DNA of 28,666 bases, from positions 1 to 28,666 of the forward strand of contig JAQWJM010000172.1 in the NCBI GenBank assembly GCA_029248335.1. The letters are read 5' to 3'. Position 1 is the stretch's first letter. Each line of letters opens with the position of its first letter. This DNA comes from UBA12014 sp029248335 (GTDB lineage: Bacteria; Planctomycetota; Phycisphaerae; Phycisphaerales; SM1A02). The notes beneath the pieces were generated by a model. It had not been told where the DNA came from. It made no database searches and saw only the letters and a program-made list of their open reading frames with translations. Positions 16,889 to 23,890 of the stretch are shown in pieces. Both the position numbers and the translations under genes were made by a program.

Positions 16889-18239
16889 ACACGCCGATCC
16901 GGTGATGCCGTCCACCACCCATCGCCCCGGTCCCTACCAGGGGCCCACCCGCGAGGAGGTGCTCGCGATGCGTCGCGAGTTCCTCGCGCCGTCGCTGCTG
17001 ACCTACTACCGGGATCCGGTGATGATCGTGGAGGGGTCGATGCAGTGGCTCTTCGACGAGACCGGGCGGCGGTATCTGGACTTCTTCGGCGGGATCGTCA
17101 CGGTGTCGGTCGGCCACTGCCATCCGCGGGTCGTCGAGCGGGTCCGCGAGCAGGTCGAGCGACTGCAGCACACCACGACCATCTACCTGCATCCGACGAT
17201 CGCGGAGTTCGGTCGGAAGCTCGCGTCCACCATGCCCGCGAACTCCGGTCTCGAGGTCTGCTACTTCACGAGTTCCGGCAGCGAGGCCAACGAACTCGCG
17301 ATGCTGATGTCGCGGTTGCACACCGGGAACTTCGATCTGATCGCCCTGCGGAACGGGTATCACGGGATGACCAACCAGGCGATGGGTCTGACCGGGCTGC
17401 ACACCTGGAAACAGCCGCTCCTGCACGGGATCGGCGTGCACCATGCCCGCCTTCCCGACCGACTCCGGGGTCAGTACGGATACGACGATCCGGAAGCCGG
17501 ATCGAAGTACGCGGACGAAGTCATCGACCTCATCCAGCACGGCACCTCCGGGCAGATCGCGGGCTTCATCGCGGAACCGATCCAGGGCGTGGGGGGGACC
17601 GTCGAGATTCCACCGGGGTACCTCCCGAAGGTCTACGAAGCGGTGCGGGCCGCCGGCGGCGTCTGCATCTCCGACGAGGTCCAGACCGGTTTCGGTCGGA
17701 CCGGGACGAACTTCTGGGGTTTCGAGAATCACGGCGTCACACCCGACATCGTGACCATGGCCAAGGGCATCGGCAACGGAGCGCCGCTGGGAGCGTGCGT
17801 GGCCAAGGCCGAGGTGGCGGGAAGCATGGCGAATCGTCTGCACTTCAACACCTACGGTGGCAACCCGGTCTCCATGGCCGCGGGGCTCGCCACGCTCGAC
17901 GTGATGCTCGAAGAGGATCTGCAGTCGCGATGCCACGAGATCGGCGGCCACCTGCTCGAAGGATTGAAGCATCTGGTCTCGAGCCACGACATCGTCGGCG
18001 ACGCCCGCGGCCAGGGGTTGATGCTCGGCCTCGAACTGGTGACGGACTCGAAGTCGATGGCGCCCAACGGGCCCGCGACGGCGCAGGTCCACGAGCGGGC
18101 GAAGGAATTCGGTCTTCTGCTGGGCAAGGGCGGACTGAAGGGAAACGTGCTTCGCATCAAGCCCCCCATGTGCATCACCCGGGCCGACTGCGACTTCGCG
18201 ATCGAGGTGCTCGATCGCTGTCTCTCGGAGGTCGACTGA
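16878..18239 (+). CDS. AGXT2-type class III aminotransferase (beta-alanine / beta-AIB)
   Basis: 453-residue PLP enzyme resembling alanine-glyoxylate aminotransferase 2. The PLP lysine is Lys296 in V-T-M-A-K-G-I-G-N-G-A-P-L-G. Asp266 in C-I-S-D-E-V-Q-T-G-F-G-R-T-G contacts the cofactor, and T-S-S-G-S-E-A-N-E-L (131-140) binds phosphate. In this cluster it should transfer the amino group of beta-alanine or beta-aminoisobutyrate to pyruvate or glyoxylate, giving malonate or methylmalonate semialdehyde for MmsA. The start is unusual: TTG at 16878, preceded at seven bases by AAGGGG (16865-16870) and overlapping the permease gene by 11 bases, which suggests translational coupling. The downstream in-frame GTG 16902 and ATG 16905 lack such a site. 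Plant and animal AGT2 homologues do this step. Confidence 0.85.
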
Positions 18240-18243
18240 ACCC

Positions 18244-19635
18244 ATGCCACTCCTCGTCAAGAACGGTCTCGTGGTCAACGCCGATTCGCAGCGTCGGGCC
18301 GACGTCTACGTCGAGGACGAGACGATCACCCGGATCGAAGCGGCCATCGATCCAGCGGGACTCCCCGAGGGAACCGAGGTGATCGACGCCACGGACCGTC
18401 TGGTCCTCCCCGGGTTCATCGATCCCCACGTGCACATCCACCTGCCCTTCATGGGCACCAACGCGATCGACGATCACGACTCCGCGACCCGGGCCGCGCT
18501 GGTCGGCGGGACGACCACGATCATCGAGATGATCTGTCCCGGCCCCGATGACGAACCGAGGACCGCGTTCGAGACCTGGAAGGGGCTCGCGGAAGACGGT
18601 GCCAACTGCGACTACAGCTTCCACCTCTCGGTGGTCCGCTTCGATGCGCTGGCGGACCGGCAGATCCGGGAGCTGGTCGCGGAGCACGGCGTGGCGTCCT
18701 TCAAGATCTTCCTCGCCTACAAGGGGGCGCTGGACATCGCGGATTCGAATCTGATTCCGCTGCTCGAGCTCGCGCGGGAGCTCGGGATCATCGTGACCGC
18801 CCACTGCGAGAACGCGGAAGCGATCGACGCCATGCAGCGTCGGCTGCTCGCGGAGGGGCGGACCGGCCCCGAATGGCACGAGCCTTCCCGGCCGCGGTCG
18901 GTCGAGGCCTCCGGCGTCAATCATCTCTGCACGTTCGCGGAACTGACCGGTGCCCACGTCTACATCGTGCATACCTCGTGCGAAGCGGCGCTCGACCAGG
19001 CGATCGCCGCCCGGAAGCGGGGCGTCGACGTCCGGGTGGAGTCGGTGATCCCACATCTGGTGCTCGATCACACCTGCGCGGAACGGCCCGGTTTCGAGGG
19101 CGCGAAGTACGTGATGAGTCCACCGCTCCGAGACGCGCGGGAGCACGAGCCGCTCTGGCGGGGAATCGCGGATCGATCGATCTCGACCATCGGCACCGAC
19201 CACGCGCCGTTCGACTTCGCCGACCAGAAGACCATGGGTCGCGATGCGTTCACCGCGATCCCCAACGGAATCCCCTCGATCCAGGAACGGGTCGACCTCG
19301 TCCACACCCACGGGGTCGACACCGGTCGGATCGACCTGCAGACGATGGTCGACGCCTGCAGCACCCAGGCCGCGAAGATCTTCGGGCTTCATCCCCGCAA
19401 GGGGGTGATCGCGGTCGGGTCGGACGCGGATCTCGTCATCTACGACCCGTCCTTCGAAGGCACCTTCGACGTCGCGGACAGTCTCTCGAAGACCGACTAT
19501 TCGGGCTACCAGGGCATGCGGCGGAAGGGGCGTTCCGAGACCGTGATCCTTCGCGGACGCACCGTGGTGCGGGCGGGGCGGTTCGTCGGCGAACCCGGGG
19601 GCGGGCGCTACCTGCCGAGAACGCCGAGCCACTGA
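18244..19635 (+). CDS. hydA: Dihydropyrimidinase
   Basis: 463-residue cyclic amidohydrolase that opens the ring of 5,6-dihydrouracil and 5,6-dihydrothymine to N-carbamoyl-beta-amino acids. The two-metal site is fully visible: His62 and His64 in D-P-H-V-H, the lysine to be carboxylated Lys154 in S-F-K-I-F-L-A-Y-K-G, His187 in T-A-H-C-E-N, His243 in Y-I-V-H-T-S, and Asp319 in G-T-D-H-A-P-F. P-N-G-I-P-S-I-Q-E-R-V is characteristic of dihydropyrimidinases and separates it from dihydroorotase and allantoinase. It starts four bases after the aminotransferase stop, with CGGAGG somewhat far upstream (12 bases). It is the last gene of the plus-strand run and is convergent with the preA-like gene, 15 bases away. 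Confidence 0.93.
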   Translation: MPLLVKNGLVVNADSQRRADVYVEDETITRIEAAIDPAGLPEGTEVIDATDRLVLPGFIDPHVHIHLPFMGTNAIDDHDSATRAALVGGTTTIIEMICPGPDDEPRTAFETWKGLAEDGANCDYSFHLSVVRFDALADRQIRELVAEHGVASFKIFLAYKGALDIADSNLIPLLELARELGIIVTAHCENAEAIDAMQRRLLAEGRTGPEWHEPSRPRSVEASGVNHLCTFAELTGAHVYIVHTSCEAALDQAIAARKRGVDVRVESVIPHLVLDHTCAERPGFEGAKYVMSPPLRDAREHEPLWRGIADRSISTIGTDHAPFDFADQKTMGRDAFTAIPNGIPSIQERVDLVHTHGVDTGRIDLQTMVDACSTQAAKIFGLHPRKGVIAVGSDADLVIYDPSFEGTFDVADSLSKTDYSGYQGMRRKGRSETVILRGRTVVRAGRFVGEPGGGRYLPRTPSH

Positions 19636-19650
19636 CCCCGGGGCGGGTCC

Positions 19651-20916
19651 TCAGTCTTCGTCGTGGTCGTTGGCGACCAGCTTGCTGGACTGCTCGACGA
19701 AGCGGTCGCCGTCCCAGTTGGTGTCCTGAGTCACCATCCCGTCGCGGGCGGCCTTCTCCGCGGCCTTGATCTCGGACTGGCGTCGGACCAGTTCCGCATG
19801 GGTGGTGAAGAAGTTCAGGCTGTGACCCCTGAAGTCCTCGATGCTTTCGAAGCCGTGTCGATCCATGAATTCGCCGAGCTCCCCGCAGAGCGTCTTCGCG
19901 AGGCCGTAGCCGTGGATCATCACGCCGGTGCAGACCTGGACGGTCTGGGCGCCGAGCAGGATGAACTGGGCGGCATCGCGTCCGGTCTCCACACCCCCGA
20001 TCGCGCTGATCGAACGGTCGGCGTATCGGCCCGGCCGCTCGAACTCGGAGATCGGGATGGTCTTGATGTCGCCGGCCTTGATGTCCTTCGGCTTCTTGGG
20101 GTTCGGGGTCGGCACGGATTCGAGTCCGGCGGGAATCCGCTGGCCGGAATTGCCGCCGAACATCATCGTCGCGAGTTCCATGACCATCCGAAGGGCGATC
20201 GGTCGCACGGCCTTGCAGCTGTAGCCGCCGGGTACCGACCAGCCTTCGACCGAAGGCTCGGGACGGAGGGTGTCGAGGTCGACGCCCATCACGCTGAGAA
20301 TGGTGTTGATCGCCGCCACGCCTTCGCATCCGGCGCGAAGCGCGGCGTCCGCCGGCGCCTCGATGTGGGTGATGTTCGGGGTCATCTTCGCCCAGACGGG
20401 AATCGTCGCGACCTCGTTCACCCAGCCGCACACCTCTTCGAGCAGGTCGGGATCCTGCCCCATCGCGGCGCCCATCCGGCGTTCGGGAAGGCCGTGGGGG
20501 CAGGAGAAGTTCAACTCGAAGGCGTCGACGCCGGCGTCCTGGCATCGCTCGACGATCTCCTGCCAGGCGTCCTTGCGGTACTCCTCCATGATCGAGGCGA
20601 TGAGCACGCCTTCGGGATGGGCGTCCTTGACCTCCTTGAACTCATCGAGCCAGACGTCGAAGCCGCGGTCCGAGATGAGTTCGATGTTCTGCCATCCGAT
20701 GACCTCGCGGGAGTCCGTCGCCCGCATCCGGGCGTACCGTGGGGCGACGTTCGTGACCTTGGACGCATCGAGCGAGATCGTCTTGGCGATGACCGCGCCC
20801 CAACCTTCGTCGAAGGCCTTTCGGATGACGCTCGCGTTGGTTCCGGGAGGGCCGGATCCGATGACGAAGGGGTTCGGAAGTCGGAGTCCGTTCACGTCGA
20901 CGCTGAGATCTGCCAT
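19651..20916 (-). CDS. preA: Dihydropyrimidine dehydrogenase flavin domain, PreA-like, no ferredoxin domain
   Basis: 421-residue TIM-barrel flavoprotein expected to reduce uracil and thymine to the dihydro forms, the first step of the pathway. It is closer by eye to the pyrimidine domain of eukaryotic DPD than to E. coli PreA: F-D-E-G-W-G (35-40), T-N-V-A-P-R (55-60), W-Q-N-I-E-L-I-S (75-82) and E-L-N-F-S-C-P-H-G-L-P-E-R (134-146) with active-site Cys139, then K-M-T-P-N-I. Two oddities stand out. A roughly 50-residue Pro/Lys-rich insert (about 252-300) sits before S-A-I-G-G-V-E-T. The C-terminus (about 365-421) has no Cys-x-x-Cys clusters, so the usual [4Fe-4S] ferredoxin domain is absent. 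No preT-like gene is in the window. AGGATG precedes the ATG. Confidence 0.85.
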   Translation of the reverse strand: MADLSVDVNGLRLPNPFVIGSGPPGTNASVIRKAFDEGWGAVIAKTISLDASKVTNVAPRYARMRATDSREVIGWQNIELISDRGFDVWLDEFKEVKDAHPEGVLIASIMEEYRKDAWQEIVERCQDAGVDAFELNFSCPHGLPERRMGAAMGQDPDLLEEVCGWVNEVATIPVWAKMTPNITHIEAPADAALRAGCEGVAAINTILSVMGVDLDTLRPEPSVEGWSVPGGYSCKAVRPIALRMVMELATMMFGGNSGQRIPAGLESVPTPNPKKPKDIKAGDIKTIPISEFERPGRYADRSISAIGGVETGRDAAQFILLGAQTVQVCTGVMIHGYGLAKTLCGELGEFMDRHGFESIEDFRGHSLNFFTTHAELVRRQSEIKAAEKAARDGMVTQDTNWDGDRFVEQSSKLVANDHDED

Positions 20917-21038
20917 GGAAACATCCTACCGGAGAGCGCCCCCTCGACCGGCACGATTTCGGTGCGGGGATCGGTCGAACGCATCTCCGGATTCGAGGGT
21001 TCGGGGCGGTGATCGCCCGGTCGGCGTAAAATGCCGCG
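20917..21038 (+). promoter_or_regulatory. Divergent promoter region preA / ppc with -10 box at ATG
   Basis: 122 bases between divergent genes. TAAAAT (21027-21032) is a good -10 element whose predicted transcription start falls at or next to the ppc ATG (21039). No Shine-Dalgarno sequence precedes that ATG, so a leaderless mRNA is plausible. An ATG at 21031 begins a three-codon frame (ATG CCG CGA TGA) whose stop overlaps the ppc start codon. No clear -35 element is present at 16-18 bases. Confidence 0.4.
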
Positions 21039-23768
21039 ATGACGACCATTCCGACCACGAAGATCGAAGGCGACCTCTCCCCGCTCCAGCGGGACATCCA
21101 CTGGCTTCGCGCCCGGCTCGACGAGATCCAGGACGGCACCGCCCGCAGGGATGTCGACCGACTCCGGGCCATCGTCGACCGGATGCGGGACACGGGCGCC
21201 TCCGAGGGCGCACTCGCCGAATTCGATCTGGCCTCGATCCGCGCGATGCTGAAGCGTCTGGGAACCGCGTTCCACTTGAGGAACAAGGCCGAACAGGTCC
21301 ACATCGTCCGGGTGAACCGCCGTCGGGAACGACACGCGACGCTCGAGACGCCGCTTCCGGAGTCGCTCGCGGAGGCGGTCGGCGTTCTGCACGCCGCGGG
21401 GTTCGACCTCGACGCGACGCTCGAGACGATCGGCCGACTGGACATCCAGCCCACCCTGACCGCGCACCCCACCGAGTCGCGACGGCGGACGATCATCCAG
21501 AAGCAGGCGCGGATCGCCGAACTGCTCGAGGTCGTCGACACCGAAGACGCCGGTGAGCAGGAGATTTCGCGGGCGGCCGCCGGGGTTCGGCGGGCCCTCG
21601 CGGTGACGCTCGCGACCGACGAGATCCGTTCCACCCGACCGGAGGTCGTCGACGAGGTGCGGACGGGGATCCATCATCTCGCCGGCGTGATCCGTGAAGC
21701 GGTGCCGGTGGTGCATCGGGACCTGCTCGATGCGATCGAGCGGCACTACGGCACCAGGCCCGCGGCGCTCCCGGCGTTTCTCCGCTACCGGTCGTGGATC
21801 GGCGGGGATCGGGACGGGAATCCCAACGTCACCGCGGCGGTCACGGAATCCACGCTTCGGGCGATGAGGAGCGCGGCCATCGAGGGCCATCTCGCGAATC
21901 TCGAGGTTCTCCATCGGGACTTGAGCGTCTCCGACCGCCGGGTGCCGATCGCCACCGAACTTCGGGACGCGATCGACCGCGACGCGGGCCGGTTCGGCGA
22001 GACCGACGCCGACGCCGCCTACCTCGAGCACGAGCCGTTCCGGCGTCGACTCCGGCAGATCGAGCGACGGCTGCGGGCGGCGATGTCGGATTCCCGAGCG
22101 ACCTACGCGGCGCGGGATCTGCTCGAGGACTTCGAGATCCTGCACCGGGCCCTGCACGAAGCGGGGCTCGCGGAGGTGGCCGATGGAGGCACCCTCGCCG
22201 ATGCGCTCGTGCAGGTCCGCACCTTCGGGTTCCATCTCGCGGGACTCGACCTCCGGCAGCACAGCCGGATCCACGAGGCGGCGGTCGCGGACCTGCTTCG
22301 ACGCGCCGGCGTCGAGGACGACTACGCCGCGCTCGACGAGGCCGGGAAGGCCGCGGTCCTCCGGAAGGAACTGGCGACGAGTCGTCCGCTGCTCGCCCGC
22401 GACGCGACGGTGGCGTCGGCGACCCGGGAGATGCTCGACACGCTCGCGGTGGTCAAGCAGGTCGTCGATCGCGAACCCGCGGCGATCGGCAGCTACATCG
22501 TGAGCATGGCCCATGCCGCCAGCGACCTCTACGAGGTGCTGGTGCTGCTGCGCGAGGTCGGGCTCTGGCACCGTGACGGAGACGGGGTCACGTGTCCCAT
22601 CGACGTCGCGCCGCTCTTCGAGACGGTGGACGACCTCGCGGGGGCCAAGGCGGTGCTGCAGGGGATGTTCGAGGATCCGGCGTACGTCGGTCAGCTCGAG
22701 GCGCGGGGTCGGTTCCAGGAGATCATGCTCGGCTATTCCGACAGCAACAAGGACGGCGGCTACTGGGCGGCGAACTGGCGACTCCAGGTCGCGCAGGACG
22801 AACTCGCCCGCACCTGTCGGGACGCCGGCGTCGAGTTCCGTTTCTTCCACGGTCGGGGCGGCACCGTCGCGCGGGGCGGAGGACGCGCCCATCGTGCGAT
22901 CCTCTCCAGCCCGGTGGCGAGTCGGAACGGCCGGATCCGCTTCACGGAGCAGGGCGAGGTGATCTCCTTCCGGTACGCCATGCCGGCCCTCGCCAACCGT
23001 CATCTCGAGCAGATCGCGAACGCGATGCTCCTCGCCTCCTCGGGATGCGCGGGAACCGCGGACGAAGCATCCGTCGACGCGGTCGACGCGGCCGACGACC
23101 TGATGGACCAGCTCGCGACGATCTCCCGGGAGACGTATCGGGATCTCATCGACGACCCCGGATTCTGGCCGGTCTTCGAGGACCGCTCGCCGGTCCGCTT
23201 CATCGGTGAACTTCCGATCGCCTCCCGCCCGGTCTCGCGTTCGGGCGGCGGACTGCACTTCGAGAATCTCCGCGCGATCCCCTGGGTGTTCGCCTGGACC
23301 CAGATGCGATGCAACGTGCCGGGCTGGTACGGGATCGGAACGGCGTTCGAGCGTCTGGTGCTCGGGGACGCGTCGAATCTCGATGCCTGTCGTTCGGCGT
23401 ACCGGGCCGGAGGACATTTTCGAGCGTTCATCGACAATGCGCAGCAGGAGATGGCCCGGGCCCGACTGATGGTCGGCGGCTGGTACCTGGGAACCGAGGA
23501 CGGGCTCCATCCGAGGATCGTCGACGAGTTCGACCGGGCGGAGCGGGCCGTTCTCGAGATCACGGGGCAGGCCGGTCTCCTCGACAACAATCCGGTGATC
23601 CGGGAGTCGATCCGGGAGCGGAATCCCGACACCGACCTGATCAACGCGCTGCAGGTGGAGCTCCTGCGGCGGGTGCGGACGGAGGCCTTCGATGACGAGG
23701 TCGAGATGAAGAACGTCGTCCTGCTCGGGGTCAACGCGCTCGCGGCGGCGATGCAGAGCACGGGCTGA
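21039..23768 (+). CDS. ppc: Phosphoenolpyruvate carboxylase
   Basis: 909 residues, typical for bacterial PEPC (about 880-950). It carboxylates phosphoenolpyruvate with bicarbonate to oxaloacetate, refilling the TCA cycle. Both active-site signatures are intact: T-L-T-A-H-P-T-E-S-R-R (139-149) with catalytic His143, and G-Y-S-D-S-N-K-D-G-G-Y-W (about 565-576). F-H-G-R-G-G-T-V-A-R-G-G-G follows at about 602, and the chain ends Q-S-T-G, matching the conserved C-terminal T-G that reaches the active site. It is divergent from the preA-like gene. There is no evident functional link to pyrimidine breakdown beyond central carbon supply. Confidence 0.96.
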   Translation: MTTIPTTKIEGDLSPLQRDIHWLRARLDEIQDGTARRDVDRLRAIVDRMRDTGASEGALAEFDLASIRAMLKRLGTAFHLRNKAEQVHIVRVNRRRERHATLETPLPESLAEAVGVLHAAGFDLDATLETIGRLDIQPTLTAHPTESRRRTIIQKQARIAELLEVVDTEDAGEQEISRAAAGVRRALAVTLATDEIRSTRPEVVDEVRTGIHHLAGVIREAVPVVHRDLLDAIERHYGTRPAALPAFLRYRSWIGGDRDGNPNVTAAVTESTLRAMRSAAIEGHLANLEVLHRDLSVSDRRVPIATELRDAIDRDAGRFGETDADAAYLEHEPFRRRLRQIERRLRAAMSDSRATYAARDLLEDFEILHRALHEAGLAEVADGGTLADALVQVRTFGFHLAGLDLRQHSRIHEAAVADLLRRAGVEDDYAALDEAGKAAVLRKELATSRPLLARDATVASATREMLDTLAVVKQVVDREPAAIGSYIVSMAHAASDLYEVLVLLREVGLWHRDGDGVTCPIDVAPLFETVDDLAGAKAVLQGMFEDPAYVGQLEARGRFQEIMLGYSDSNKDGGYWAANWRLQVAQDELARTCRDAGVEFRFFHGRGGTVARGGGRAHRAILSSPVASRNGRIRFTEQGEVISFRYAMPALANRHLEQIANAMLLASSGCAGTADEASVDAVDAADDLMDQLATISRETYRDLIDDPGFWPVFEDRSPVRFIGELPIASRPVSRSGGGLHFENLRAIPWVFAWTQMRCNVPGWYGIGTAFERLVLGDASNLDACRSAYRAGGHFRAFIDNAQQEMARARLMVGGWYLGTEDGLHPRIVDEFDRAERAVLEITGQAGLLDNNPVIRESIRERNPDTDLINALQVELLRRVRTEAFDDEVEMKNVVLLGVNALAAAMQSTG

Positions 23769-23855
23769 GCGATGCCCCCGGCGGTCCGTCGAGGCCCGTG
23801 GAGGCCCGTCGCACGCCGGTCGAGCCCGGCTTCCGACGAATCCGCGGTTCACATC

Positions 23856-23884
23856 TTGACGCGCGGGCATCGGTCCCGGATTCT
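23856..23884 (+). promoter_or_regulatory. Possible promoter at the sialidase-like gene start
   Basis: TTGACG (23856-23861), a 17-base spacer, then GATTCT (23879-23884). The predicted transcription start would fall at the ATG at 23891, giving a leaderless message. No Shine-Dalgarno sequence is seen before that ATG. The -35 is good and the -10 is weak. Confidence 0.35.
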
Positions 23885-23890
23885 CAGTGC

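Noticed and set aside
20892..23870. 992-codon open frame on the minus strand
   Set aside because: Antisense to phosphoenolpyruvate carboxylase, which is certain; the mirror frame has no motif.
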